Source: Augochlora pura (taxonomy: Eukaryota; Arthropoda; Insecta; Hymenoptera; Halictidae). From it: a DNA stretch of 64,000 nt. A program made the position numbers and the translations under genes. The stretch is taken from contig NC_135774.1 in NCBI RefSeq assembly GCF_028453695.1, positions 13,578,001 to 13,642,000 of the forward strand, given 5' to 3'. The stretch's first letter is position 1; the number at the start of each line of letters is the position of its first letter. Below, piece by piece: positions 23,631 through 35,330 of the stretch. A model generated the notes under the pieces. That model saw only the letters and a list, made by a program, of their open reading frames with translations, had not been told where the DNA came from and did not search any database.

Positions 23631-24140
23631 CCGGTCCCCGACATTATCGCGACTTATCGATATTAAATTGGCGGTAAACGGCCGGTTATCCGCCAGGATG
23701 AAGAGTCATCGGTCTTCCGGGTCATCCTATTAGATCACGCCGGGAAGATACCGCGATGCATGTACGGTCTCTGCTCCCCTGCTCCTGCCGGCGCATTTAC
23801 CTAGCTCGTAGAGCCGGGCGCATTCGCCTGTGTGCGCTTCGACGTCGGCCGTGTGTGTGCGCGCGCGCGCGCGCGGTAAACGCGAGAGGGTCGCTGATCG
23901 TGTCTCGCACGTCCGCGAGGAGGATTGATTTATCACACGCCAGGAGACAGATTGCCGTACGACGCGAGCTCGTTCGGCTCCGGAGGAGTTGTAGACAGAG
24001 TCGCTAAGAACCGAGAGAGAAAAACGACCGCGGGGGAAAATGGAGTGAATGGAGCGAGGAACTCTGGACAGAGGGAATCCCGTGGAAGAGGACCTTGGAC
24101 ACTTATTTTCGGATGACCGCGGAATTTGATGGAATTCGCG
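23631..24140. other. GC-rich island with GT/GC tract
   Basis: CpG-rich. Frames over the alternating tract encode Arg/Cys/Ala runs. No gene recognised. Confidence 0.55.
23851..23875. repeat. (GT)4(GC)8 alternating purine-pyrimidine tract
   Basis: A 25-base alternating run, prone to Z-form DNA. Confidence 0.95.
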
Positions 24141-26060
24141 GTTTTTGAGAAGCTATGATTCTTGAAAGGGTGCTGGACACTGTTTCAATAATTCTTGCAA
24201 TTGGACGGTTTCTGTATGGTAGACGTTGTTTAATTGTACTCGCGAAGTGTAATGGGATATAATAGCAAGTGCAGTTTATGCTGTCTGTCAAGATATAGTG
24301 ATGACAGAGGTAGCAAGTTGATGAAAAGGAGGAGTAAGTTAATTTTTGATGGAGGTTTCATTATAAAATTTCTAAAAGCTTGCTTCCGAGAAAATAATGA
24401 AAAATTTGATATTGTGAAGCAAGATCTAAATTACGTTTAGCCTGTCAATGTTTAAAATAGATTAAACTCTTAATCCGTAAAGCACAATCAAACCTGCAAT
24501 CGTCATACCATCACAGCTTCAATTTATCTGCAGTCACATAAAACCCAGTAAGATGTCAATCTCCATAAAACGACAGCGATAACGCTCATATCCGAGATGA
24601 ATAGAGGCTACTGTCCCCGTCGCGCGAGCGATTTCCGGTCCAAGTTCTTCGGGAACGTGAAATCTGTGCGCAAGATAACAGATCGGAGGATCGGCGATGT
24701 CCCCGTAACGATTCCACCCCGGCGACGCGTACCGTTTCCTGTGGCGACCATAACAGAGCAAGGGAGAAGATGGGCTCGCCGGGGGAGGACGTTGTCCGGG
24801 ACTTTTCGTATAGAGATAACAACTTGATAATGGCCGACGGTGACCCAAGGTCTCGCGAGATAACCGAACGACACTGAACATCTCCGACTCGGACCCCGCG
24901 GCGGTATTTGGATCCTTGTCGGGGCCCGCTCGCGCGGGGATCATTATAGTGATTAATGCTGATGGAGGAGCCAGATAGCGCTGATTTATCGATGTCACCG
25001 CGCAACGGATCCGAGACGGTGACGAGATAAATGGTGGACGCGTCCTCTTACGCCTTTCTTCCCGCACGGCTTGTAATGCCCGCGAAATAGTGCCGATCAA
25101 GAGTGAAAACCGGCGGCCGGGAGGCTTGATGAGTCGATTACCAGACGTCGCCACGAATTTCTCCCATTAGAGGGTTCCTGGAAAGGGAAACCCGCGCGGG
25201 CACCGGTGGTACGTGCGGATTACATTTGCGAACCCATCGCGACAGTTTCCTACGAATAAATAGATGACGAATGGCAATGATTCAATTAAAAGCCTCTTTG
25301 TGTCACGCTGGAATTCCACCGCAGGGGGATGACGTAACAGGAAGTGTCCGCAAGATTAATAATCTTGGTAGAAGGAACTTGATCGAAAACGAGGCACAAT
25401 GGATTCGCGAGGAATTATTTTCGACTGCATCATCGGCTGATTTTTTTAAATCACCGGTTTCCCGATTTTTTTTCTTTGTAAGATTGTTCGCATTGTGAGG
25501 AACCTACAGGAAATGATTACATTGATTACACCGTATTAAAAGTGGCCGAGGGTCATTCGGTATAGTCAATCTTCTAACGCGTGATGGACAGTTTTAGTAT
25601 TAGATTAGTGTCTATTTCTTTGCCCCTTTAGGTGGCTAATAAAATTGAAATCAATTAACCGGCAGCATAAATAATTATTAGACCACGTATAAGATCTCCA
25701 TCATTGACTCGTTGCTATAGGACAGACCGTTGATAATTCGAGCGAGCCATAACTAATATCTGTCCGGACAATTTCGCCTGTTAATAATTGAAAAGTCAGC
25801 CAGCCGAAAGGCGAAACGAGCGACAATTTTGCCACGTCCGCCGCGAACAAAGGACCGGCATTACACGGGCCATTAGATTCGCTACCGGGCCGCTTTGTTT
25901 CTATAAAGATGTCAATGGCCGAAATAAAAAGAGGCCTGATTGCGCGGAGGACCGCCCCGCCGTGTCAGTAGCTAATTCCAGAAACGTCTTATCTCGCCCC
26001 GCCGATCCTGTTACCGGAGAGAAATTCGCTGTCTCCCCGCAGCAAAGTTGATTACTTCAC
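24141..26060. other. AT-rich, GC-rich, mixed blocks; no gene
   Basis: AT-rich 24141-24580. GC-rich 24580-25260, with a 206-codon minus frame (24534-25154) and an overlapping 139-codon minus frame, neither recognisable. Mixed to 26060. Confidence 0.5.
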
Positions 26061-26073
26061 TCCCGATTACGTT

Positions 26074-26089
26074 ACGTTATTAATAACGT
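26074..26089. promoter_or_regulatory. 16-bp perfect palindrome ACGTTATTAATAACGT
   Basis: A perfect dyad with two inward-facing ATTA cores, as bound by paired-class or POU homeodomain dimers. Binding is inferred. The setting is a GC-rich island. Confidence 0.45.
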
Positions 26090-26960
26090 TATCTCCATCG
26101 GCGGTATCGAGCGGCGTGTGTCATTTAGCGTGGCGCGATCAATAACGTGGAGATCGATCGCACGGGTCGATGAACAGTGAGAAAGGACCGGACACAGATA
26201 TTTCGAAAGGCGAAACTTTTCGAGACAACTTTATTCCGTGGGCCCGTTTCTCGGCTGTCTGTACCCGGCCGCGAGCGGACAATAACGCTTTCCTTGTTCG
26301 TGTCGTACGCGCGGGCCGCACCGGTGTTCTCTCCGCGGTGTGCGCCTTTCCTGGCGTGGGCTAATGTATTCTATTCGATTAAACAAACACAGTATCTCGT
26401 AGGGAAGCTTGTACGTACGCAACAAGCGCCGAGGCACCGGGGAGAGCCGAGGGCAACCAGTCCATGCAAATATTCTTGACCTCCCACCTGGCCGGCCAAA
26501 TTGAACGATCTGCCGGTTCGATCGGACATTTTTATACCGCGCTCAATTACACCGGCTTCAAAAATTAAGACACGCTCCGCGGATATTCCCGACCTTTCAC
26601 TTCACTCGACGATTACACGATCTACGGGCCTTTTGCTATTCCGCGCCGACGCTCGGCTAAGGGTGCTACTAAGGAACTCGATTCTCCTTCCGGGTGAGGT
26701 TAGATACATTGACTTTTTAAGTCTCGTTTGCTATTCGTTCCTTTAAAGACAAAGTCTGATTTCTTTGAAAGTTACTTACACTATTGTAGGATCTTTCGGT
26801 CGATAAATCAGTATAGTTGATTTCTCTCTTCCGGATAATGTCACTTGTATACTATTGTTATATGTATCCTTATTTATCTCAATTTAAAAATTAACGGTCT
26901 TACATCGTCCTCTGAGCTGACCATATCTTTTAAATTCTTATTTTAAATGGAACAAAAGTA
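26090..26960. other. GC-rich then AT-rich; no gene
   Basis: GC-rich to about 26720 with short overlapping frames, then AT-rich. No coding support. Confidence 0.5.
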
Positions 26961-26966
26961 GAAAAT

Positions 26967-27257
26967 ATGGCGATCGAAAAATGTGCCGAATCGATACGAG
27001 GAATAAACGACGAGTGTCTGTACGATATCCTCACCGTTTACCAACAATTTCTCAGGGGTGGTCCGCAGGTCCAGGGTAACAGGCTTATCGCACCTAAGCC
27101 CGGCTGGCACTGCGTAGCCTACTCGAGACGCGCGCTTCTTAAGAATCTCTTCGTGGTCGGTTCACGGCGAATTATCATACGCGAGGCGGCGTCTGAATGG
27201 CTGGCTTATAAACGGCACTTCCCATCGGGCCACGGTGTGTTCGTCGCGAGAAGCTGA
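26967..27257 (+). CDS. Small unrecognised open frame, 96 codons
   Basis: I do not recognise a family. The frame starts in a fair context (AAAATATGGCG) just where composition turns from AT-rich to GC-rich, and ends at TGA. The product has normal, mixed composition: Cys at about residues 6 and 18, the motif CLYDILTVYQQFL, a hydrophobic/basic stretch LLKNLFVVGSRRIII, and no repeats or low complexity. There is no signal peptide or transmembrane segment. Codon third positions show only weak bias, so the coding signal is modest. No promoter or splice partner is evident, although CCAGG|GTAAC inside the frame could serve as a weak donor. It may be a lineage-specific small gene or a chance frame. Confidence 0.2.
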   Translation: MAIEKCAESIRGINDECLYDILTVYQQFLRGGPQVQGNRLIAPKPGWHCVAYSRRALLKNLFVVGSRRIIIREAASEWLAYKRHFPSGHGVFVARS

Positions 27258-28370
27258 AAAGCCCCGGCCCCGTTTAAGAATAATAAGAATAGCGTTGTTT
27301 GCGATCCTCGGGTTTGGCCGTACGGCGTTAGAGTTACACGCGACGGTGTCTATACGTAAAGGCGGCGGGGGCAAAAACGGATAGGGAGATTTCTACCTGG
27401 AAGTCTCTATCTTCCGGTCAGTTAATGCCGTCGCCCCGCCGAATATTTTATCGAGACGAGCGATAGAGGGGAAAAATGGAACGTAGACAATACACAGTAT
27501 AACTCTCGTTTCGCCCACGTGCCCCGAGAGATCGTTCGGAGGCGTGGGTTTGTCCCGGTGAGTTCGACCGAATTTTACGAGGTGCCTCCTTCCCCGGCTG
27601 GCCTACCTAATTTTTCACACTTATGTAAGATCGAAAGCCACTCGGCGAACGGATTTATGCCGGTCCTACAGAAATGTCTGGCGCGTTCCTCGCGAGCTAA
27701 TAAAAATGTATTAAATCATATCCTGCGAATTGTTTCATTGTGTTGGAACATTTATTCGCCCACTTTTGGTCTAATTCGTAGCTCTTGATGTTCTTTTGGT
27801 AATAAAAAATTCAGACCTCGTTCTATACTGTCTCAGAGTATAATGGATTTGTTATTAGCAGAGAGCGGAATTTAGTGAAGAATAAAAATTGTCTATATTA
27901 TTTGCGAGATAGGAAATATGTGCACATATTTCTTTCTTTCTTTAGTTACTTTCTTGCGGAATAGCATTCCTGAATTTTTTAGATATTTTGTACTCGACAT
28001 GAGATGCATGAATGAGTAAAATCTAAGGTTCAGTTATTAGACACTGAATTTTATAGAGATGATAAAGGTGACCAAATTAAATAAAAGGAGAATTGTCAGA
28101 TAGCGTAAACTATTACAAATGCTATGGGTAATGAAAATATAATGATGTTAATAGTAATATGAAAAAGAGATAATAATTGACAGGAAAGTACAAAAGAAAT
28201 TATATTTGGAGAACAAAGCTTTAAGAACCAATAAGGTAATAATTAAAAATATAATATACATAATCTCGTAATATATAGTCTGTACCATATACATAAATTT
28301 TAAAGACCATGTAAAAATATTCATCCCTGCTTACAGCAATTCAGTTAACCATATTCTGGATAAAAATTTG
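27258..28370. other. GC-moderate then AT-rich spacer; no gene
   Basis: GC-moderate to about 27650, then strongly AT-rich. No repeat or gene found. Confidence 0.6.
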
Positions 28371-28820
28371 CACCCCTCGATCCCACAGAAGAAGTTCCCC
28401 TTCCCGAAGGGTTGAAGAAAAATCCCGCAAGCACTTTGCTCGCTGAGTGTCCCAATTTCCAAGCGTAGCATCGCACAGCCGAGCCCCGATCTCTCGGTCT
28501 TAAATTCCCGTGCTCGTTCCCTCTTAACACCCCTTGTAAAAGTTCTTCAATTACCGGAGGACAAATGATCGGCGGCCGGTCGTAAAGCGCGCGTATGTAT
28601 ACGGGTTTGTCAAGCGGTGGGGGCCCCCCGAATATACGGCCCGCTCCAAAATTAAATTAACACTTATTACCCAACATGCAAATGAGCGGAGGAGGGCGTG
28701 CGCCGTTGGCTCGGCCGGCGAGGAATGCGTTGATAAAAAAAATTTATTTCACCGGTCGTAGGACCCGCCGCGTCGCGTCGCGCCGCATCGGGCCGCGCCG
28801 GGGCCCGCGTCGGTCCCGCG

Positions 28821-28860
28821 CCACCACCACCACCACCACCACCTCCTCCTCCTCCTCCCC
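28821..28860. repeat. (CCA)n(CCT)n compound array
   Basis: About seven ACC/CCA units followed by five to six CTC units. Confidence 0.96.
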
Positions 28861-29138
28861 CGCACGGCGACCACCGTCGGGGCTCGCCTCCTTCGACATA
28901 CAAATTTACCTCGTTATCCGGCGCGCGGTGTACCGGATACCGCCGGTATGGAATTTTCGATCGATCGTAGAGAGCGGCGCGCACGTGGGGTCCCCGGTGC
29001 CACACGGCCGGAGAGACGTTGTCGATACACACGGCTAAACAAATCCGCCGGGGCTCGGAAACGCAATAAACGTCGCCGCGGCGACGCCGTATGAGCTCGT
29101 TCGGGCGACAGTTAGGTGGCCACTTTCCCCACGTGGAA

Positions 29139-29154
29139 GGCCGGGGCCCCGGCC
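29139..29154. promoter_or_regulatory. 16-bp perfect G/C palindrome
   Basis: GGCCGGGGCCCCGGCC is fully self-complementary. The function is unknown, and in such GC-rich DNA it may be compositional. Confidence 0.35.
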
Positions 29155-29441
29155 ACGAAGCGCCGGAAAGAAATGTGGCGCTTAAATAAGAGGGACCTCG
29201 AGATTACCGCGCGAGACCTCGCGCGCGTATAAGTAAGATCTCGGGATTTTATGTCGTTACCTCACACGATGCTGCCGCTCCGGACCGGCGCGGCCGTTAA
29301 GTCCGAGTCTCGTCTCCTTTTTCTCTCCTCCGTTCGTTTTCATCGATCCCCTTCTCTCCCTCCTCCCACCTCCACCATTCCCTTCCCTGTTATCCCGGAG
29401 CACCGGGCCCCTTTTGCGCGCTTTTGTCGGTCCCGATCCAA

Positions 29442-29459
29442 GCGCGCGCGCGCGCGCGG
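29442..29459. repeat. (GC)n tract
   Basis: About nine alternating GC dinucleotides. Confidence 0.95.
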
Positions 29460-29890
29460 CGAGCCGATCGCCGCTGGCTCGTGGGTGGCTCGAGTGTTCG
29501 GCCATGTAAACAGGTGTAATGGGACCTGGCAGGCTCGCCGGACCCGACGCGATGATTCATGGAAACGTCGTGTGCTGCGACGTCTAATCGCCGCGGACCG
29601 AGACGAGATGCGCGACAGACGCACGGAATTCCTGCGGGACACGTATGCCGCGGCGATGGGATCCCGTGGTCACGCGTCGCGGAACCAACTGTTATTTGTT
29701 CTTTAGCACGGTTCTTTGGCCGGCTCTTAACGGGACGCTATCGTCGCGGGTTTCGTGGTGAAACTTGCTCCGGTGATGTAACGGCAATAGGGAAGTGATC
29801 ATATCGCCGGGCCGGGTATGCGTGCACTGGTTTCGGCGGGTTCCAGCGTGGCTTCCAAGACTCGGCGATCATCGTTTTCGTAGTTTAAGC

Positions 29891-30139
29891 ATTTGCGGTT
29901 GTGATGAGTTTATGGGGTGGTGATGTGCTGGTCGGAATTAATTTTTGCAAAACGAATAATAGTATATAATATAGATGATTTAGTAGGAAAAATATGATTG
30001 ATTAATTCTGTTTTAAAGTCTAGATATGTGTAACACAATAAACTTTAATTTTATAGAAAAATAGTAGAAATAATTAAATAGCTTTCGTGGCTGTATATTC
30101 GATACTGTATAATCAGTTTGGGGGTGGTTTCTGTTTGAA
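29891..30139. other. AT-rich spacer
   Basis: AT-rich with no gene. It leads into the inverted-repeat element. Confidence 0.6.
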
Positions 30140-30293
30140 CACTTTGACTGCCACGCTATCAGCCAAAAAATTCATATTATTAAGTTATTTGATTTAGTGA
30201 AATTAAAATTGAAGGGTTAATTAGTTCTGTCAATATTTTTACAGTGTGAAGATCTTAAAAAAAAGATAGAGAAGTAACGCAGCAGTCAAAGTG
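30140..30293. mobile_element. Second MITE-like inverted-repeat element
   Basis: The left end CACTTTGACTGCCACGCTA (30140-30158) is matched on the minus strand at the right end by CACTTTGACTGCTGCGTTA. The arms are about 19 bases with three mismatches. The interior is ~115 bp, AT-rich and non-coding. Flanks are TGAA on the left and ACCA on the right, so no target duplication is preserved. These ends differ from those of the TTAA element at 9152. Confidence 0.65.
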
Positions 30294-31640
30294 ACCACTA
30301 TTAACATTCTTCATGGAATCACTGGTCAGGTTTTCGCGATTTACCAAAAAGATTTCGTGGTTATTTTTAATCTCTTCTACCTTGGCTTAAAGCAGACGCT
30401 TGCAGCTTTAATTTAAGCTATGCCAAAATTAAAAAATCACACGCGAACATACTTGAAAATAAATCTGAAACAGCCCCTCAAAAATCGTCTGTATCTAGAG
30501 TTTGCAAGACATTCTAAATGAATGGACGTCAAAATATAATAAGTGATATAAACGACAGCGATAAATAAAATATCCCTAAAATCAACGGTAACATCCCCAA
30601 TCGATCTCCTCCTTCCAAAAAATCTGCGAAATCAGTGTAAAGAAAACAAATCGTAAAGCAGTCGCCAAAGACGGAGATGAATGAACTGGCAACACGAGGA
30701 AAATTAGTAAAATAGTAAAAACGGTGGTGCCTTGCACAGACTGAAGAACACCTCCGTTGCCCGGCCATAAAAAGAACGGAACATAGGGGGAGAGGAACAC
30801 AGTACGTGAAAGTTCGGAAGATCTCGTGGAAGTAGGGTAATAAACGTGTCGGGATTATGGAAGAAATATGTCTCGCGTTTTTCGACACGGTTTGTATTTT
30901 AACAGGCTGATGAAATTTATATTTGCCCTCGTCGAAGCAGAGAATGTCTTCCCGATGCCTGCTGCGCTTAGGAAGAAGCCTCCAGTCGTGAAAATTTCAA
31001 TTTATTCTAGCCTCGACGAGACAATCTCTGAAACTGAGAATTCCAACGGTGTCCGCCTCTTGCGAACGCTGCTAAAGCACCTGCCAATGGCCAAGCGTCG
31101 GAAAAAAAATCGAAACCGCGGTATTGGTACGACCAAATAAATCAATCGACAGCATAAGCCGGTACCGTTCGTTAAACTCCGCGGCACTGGGGAAAATGAA
31201 AGGATAAATGTTTCCCGGCGATCGTCAAAAGTTCCTCCTTTATTTAGATTTCCAGAACGACCGCGGTAAAGTCGGATATAGAATCGGTGTCCGTAAATCT
31301 AGTATTAATTTCGACAACCTCGGGCTTCATCAACGAAAGGAAAGCCGCGATGTAACGTGTCGTACGTTACATAGACGTACCGTAATACGAGCATACACCG
31401 TTACACCGTGAAACGCACTATAAATAAAGCGCTTCTATTAAATCCGTACGGATAAATACAGGCTGAATAGAGCGATTCGGAGAACTCCGCGGAATAAATA
31501 CATTCTTTTACGGATTACTCGTCACTCGCGGCCGTAACATTGCACATTCTGGCGCCAGTCTGCCTACTTACACTCGCGGCCGGGGAAAAGCGGCGGAGAG
31601 TAAGTCGCAAAACTTCTCTCTACCGCTTCGCCCTCTTTAT
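30294..31640. other. AT-rich then GC-moderate; no recognised gene
   Basis: A hydrophobic 119-codon minus-strand frame (30529-30888) opens with GTG rather than ATG and arises from T-rich sequence. A 90-codon plus-strand frame follows at 30868-31140. Neither matches a family I know. Confidence 0.5.
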
Positions 31641-31742
31641 TCCTCTCGCTCTCTCCCCCGCTTTCTCTCGCGCTCTCTATCTTTCTCCTTCCATCTCTCT
31701 CTATCTTTCTCTTTCTCCTTCTTTCTCTCTCTCTCTTTCTCT
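31641..31742. repeat. Imperfect CT-rich tract
   Basis: CT/CTTT repeats over about 100 bases. The frames over it encode Ser/Leu or Arg/Glu runs. Confidence 0.92.
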
Positions 31743-32930
31743 TCGTCGTTCCCTTTCCCTCCCCGCGCACCTGGGTCGTTTTATCGTCGGATGGTAAAAT
31801 GTATGAAATACGATAAAATGTACCGGTATTTTCTCACCGACGATCTTTAGCACACGGGCCCGGGCCGCGAGACAAGGTGGAGGTTCTACGAGATCGTAAA
31901 GTAAAGCCCTATTGGATCGTCATGGTGTCCATGAGGAATCGTACGAGGCAGATTGCGGTGCGCGTACCGCGCGCGAACGAACTCGTCGTCCGTCGCCGCG
32001 CGGAGACGTGGGCTAGTAAAGGTTTATGGCCAGGTAATTGAACACCCATGTCTTTCGAGATTCCTTCGAGCTGATTTAAGCCTCCATAATACCGAGAGAG
32101 CGCACCGCTCCGCCAGGTATACCCATCTATGGTGTATTCGAGCCGGTTGTGTCATGGGTGTCACCACCCCCTTCCCTCCACCCCAGAACGCAACCGATCC
32201 TATCAGCATTATTCTCGGTGATAGATAAGCGAAAACTGCCGAGCGTCTTCCAACTGATACACGGTACATTTTCGCAACGGGGAAATTTTCGTGCGAGTTG
32301 GATTTTATGGGGGAGACGTTGTGGACAAAGGGGAAGGTGGTAGATAGTCGTTGGAGCAGTTTTGGTGTAGTGTAAATGTTGTACAATTTAAAGGTGAGCA
32401 GGGATGAAGGGTAGAAGAAGGGAGCTTTTTAAAATATATGGGGGTGTGGATGGTGGACGGACAAATTGATGCGAATAAGTAGGTACAAACAATAACCTGA
32501 CAAACAAGTATTTAATGAGATACAAAGAAACCCCTATTCGTTTGATATGTAAATTAATAAGCATAAAAATGTCACAATTTAAAAGAAAACATTGAATAGC
32601 AACAGAAGCTTAAAAATTGAAGACGACGATCTTCTAAGCCTTCTCAAAAAGAAATTAATATATAAATTAGAAACAGTGATTTAATACCATCAAATCTATT
32701 ATAGAATTAAGCCAATTTCATTTAATTTTGTATTTGACATTTTTTATTATTTTTATAGTTAAAGTTTGAAAGTGGCTGACGTACACGTAGCATTATCCAC
32801 AAATTACCTTTCCTTATTCACATCATATTTGCTATCAACGTCTCTGCTATTTAATATAAAAATGTATCCACCACTGAAGAGGAAGCCTCCGAAAAATCTT
32901 AGATAGTCAGAAGTCCAGGTGAAAGCATTT
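31743..32930. other. GC-rich then AT-rich; no gene
   Basis: GC-rich to about 32300, then AT-rich. No gene or repeat family recognised. Confidence 0.55.
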
Positions 32931-33745
32931 CCATGAATCCTAAAATCCGCGACACGGTAACATATCATCGACCAATATTAAAATGAGAGACGCGAGTACC
33001 CAAGGCCAGAATCCCCTAAACTTCAGCCGCGAGAGACGAGCGCATAAATTACGGCCGATACGCGGCCAAGGAGATACGTTCTGCCGATAGAGGGAATACT
33101 TTCGCTGGCTCGTCAGACGAAAAACTCTAGCCGTGTACCATTTAATTTGCAACGATTAATCAGTCTAGGGACGAGGCCGCGATCGGATCGCCGGCTGTAA
33201 AACGCGTCATAATACGGGATAGAAGTCGCCGGTGCGACACGCCTCGCGCAATATAGGACGTCGATGTTAATCGCGGAACGAAGATATCTGCAACTGTAAA
33301 TCAATAAACGATACCTACTTGGCGGGACCGGGTGCCTCCCACCTTTCGCCGATGGCACCGCGGAATGGCACCGGGCCCGGATAAAACCGCGCGCGGACCG
33401 TTCCGAACATTTCGATGGCCGCGGAGTAATACGCCGAGATCGGATTCCTTCTGCTCGTTCTTTCTCTTCCACGGCGATCTTTTTTCCCCCGGCCGTTTCT
33501 TTTTTTCTTCATCTGGGCAACGCGTAGACGCGGCCGGACCGGTCGTTACTTAGTAGCTTATTTATTTTTGCATAGATAATCCGCGAGAGATACGGAACGA
33601 GATGTGGGTGGAGCGCATATGCTTGAGTCACGTGTGATTAAGCGATGTTATCCGCGGCTCTCGGTGCCGTCGCACCTGTATGCCCGTGGAACGCCTACGT
33701 CGAGACTGCTTGGACCTCCTTTTTTTCTCTCTTTCTTTCTCTCCC

Positions 33746-33779
<34 letters not shown>

Positions 33780-34600
33780 GGCCGTTCCGTCCCTCCCCCG
33801 CCCGGGTTTCTTCATCCCTGAAGCACGCCGGAGGATCGACGGACCTGGCCGATTGTCCTTCGACCGAGAAAAAGGAGACGCGGTTCGCCTTGACGGCAAA
33901 GGAGAGCACGGCTTGCGCCGCGGCTGCTCGTGCCGCGCGACGCTGCTAACGAATTAGATACGATGATAAATTACCCGATAAGGGTGCTCCGCCGTGAAAA
34001 ATCCGGCCGTGATGGATACTGTTGCTACGGTTGTTCACGTGCACACCTGTTGGCGGAACTCGCGCTGGAAACCGGCGCGTACACCGCGCGCTGTTTGTTC
34101 CAGCCGGTGTACCGTTCTATGCATGTCAGGGCACATCTCTGTCTCGCTCTATCCCGAGCGGACAATTAAGAAAAACCCCACGACGAATCGCGTCGCTGTG
34201 CCCGGGCCGCGAGCCGGTAATGCCGCTCGTATTTATAATTGCACTTTCTGTCCTACAGCGGTTGATAGCGGTTCCATACAGAGAGAACAAGTGCAACAGG
34301 GGACCGCCGCGTGACTCCATGACCATTATCCTGTTCGCGAGACGGAAAGAGAGAAAATCGGTGCACCGGGAACGGCGGGAAGACAATATACGGGAGAAAC
34401 CGCTCGGAATTCCGAATGAAACCGACCGGATCCGACGACGACCCTGCTGGCCGGCCTGGGGATTTTTTTTTTTTTTTAGTTTAGAATGGAAAGGCGCAAG
34501 GGGTTATCTTGTTCGACGCGATTGGCACGGGGCCGCGAAGCAAATTCACTGTCGCTCGAGCGATTAATGCGGCGTTAATTAATTTGTGCGCTCGCTCGGC
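32931..34600. other. GC-rich island with CT array and T tract
   Basis: CpG-rich. The long overlapping frames (up to 181 codons, 34022-34567 plus) lack recognisable content. The CT array at 33717 and a T15 run at 34463-34477 are the only clear features. AAGGGGTTATC near 34498 resembles the TTAA MITE end but lacks TTAA. Confidence 0.5.
33717..33779. repeat. (CT)n microsatellite with T/C-rich edge
   Basis: About 28 bases of pure CT inside a 63-base CT/T-rich tract. Confidence 0.96.
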
Positions 34601-34697
34601 TGGATATGCGTCGAACATAATGGAGAATTCATGGAAATCGTGAATTATTCCATTTATTTGTGGGAGTAATTTTTTGTTTGAATGATTCATTGTTCGT

Positions 34698-34790
34698 GTA
34701 ATTCTTTATTCGAGTTAATTTTTTATTCGTTCAATTCTTTATTCGAATGAATTCTTATTCGACTAAAATTACGTTTCGTTTTTATTCGCT
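34698..34790. repeat. 17-bp tandem repeat with TTTATTCG core
   Basis: Units at 34698-34714, 34715-34731, 34732-34748 and 34749-34764 all end in a TTATTCGNN core. A decayed copy follows at about 34775-34790. Confidence 0.85.
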
Positions 34791-35330
34791 TGAAGTTTTA
34801 CTCAATAACGTTAAATAACATTAAACTGCACGAATTTTTATTCGTCGGTGTGGAATGAAATTTTACTTGTCAGTCTTTACTTTTCATTTCTCGTTCGTAT
34901 AAAATCTTGGTGACTATATTATCTGTTTTACTTACATAGCCTTGATAACCTCGCAGCAGAATTTGCTGAACATTATCAGACTCTGTCAGCAAGCGTTACC
35001 AATGAATTTATTAACTACTCAACGATCATGGCCATGTATGTCAGCAGTCGTGTTCCTTCATAAGAACAACGATGCTGAATTTATTGAAAATTCTCGCTAC
35101 TTATGAAGGAGCTTGAAAATTGATTTACTGGAATATCACATGATTTATAAATAAAAATATCTTCAGCGTTAACAAGCCTTGGTAGACAGTTTTATTTTAC
35201 TTTGTCAGTCGAATTTTCTATCTTTTCCTCTAAAGACAGCCGATGCCGCCAATTTATTAACAATTTAACAAAGAGTCGAGATTCGTTCGACAACGAAATA
35301 GCAATGAATAATTCAAATCGAAATTTCCAG
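34791..35330. other. AT-rich spacer with an inverted repeat
   Basis: TCCTTCATAAG (35054-35064) and CTTATGAAGGA (35100-35110) are perfect 11-base inverted arms around 35 bases. Otherwise AT-rich and non-coding. Confidence 0.6.

Larger units (their letters stand above)
28371..29890. other. GC-rich CpG island
   Basis: The most GC-dense part of the left half, with CCA/CCT arrays, G/C palindromes and a CG tract. The 121- and 120-codon opposite-strand frames around 28670-29038 are driven by the trinucleotide arrays. No gene recognised. Confidence 0.55.

Noticed and set aside
30529..30888. 119-codon hydrophobic minus-strand frame resembling a chemoreceptor fragment
   Set aside because: It opens with GTG, hydrophobicity follows from T-rich composition, no conserved receptor motif is visible, and an adjacent frame is also hydrophobic.
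34236..34262. AATTGCAC word, the seed of miR-92
   Set aside because: The rest of the mature sequence does not match and the flanks do not form a hairpin.
34490..34510. AAGGGGTTAT resembling the TTAA MITE end
   Set aside because: No TTAA follows and no inverted partner lies nearby.
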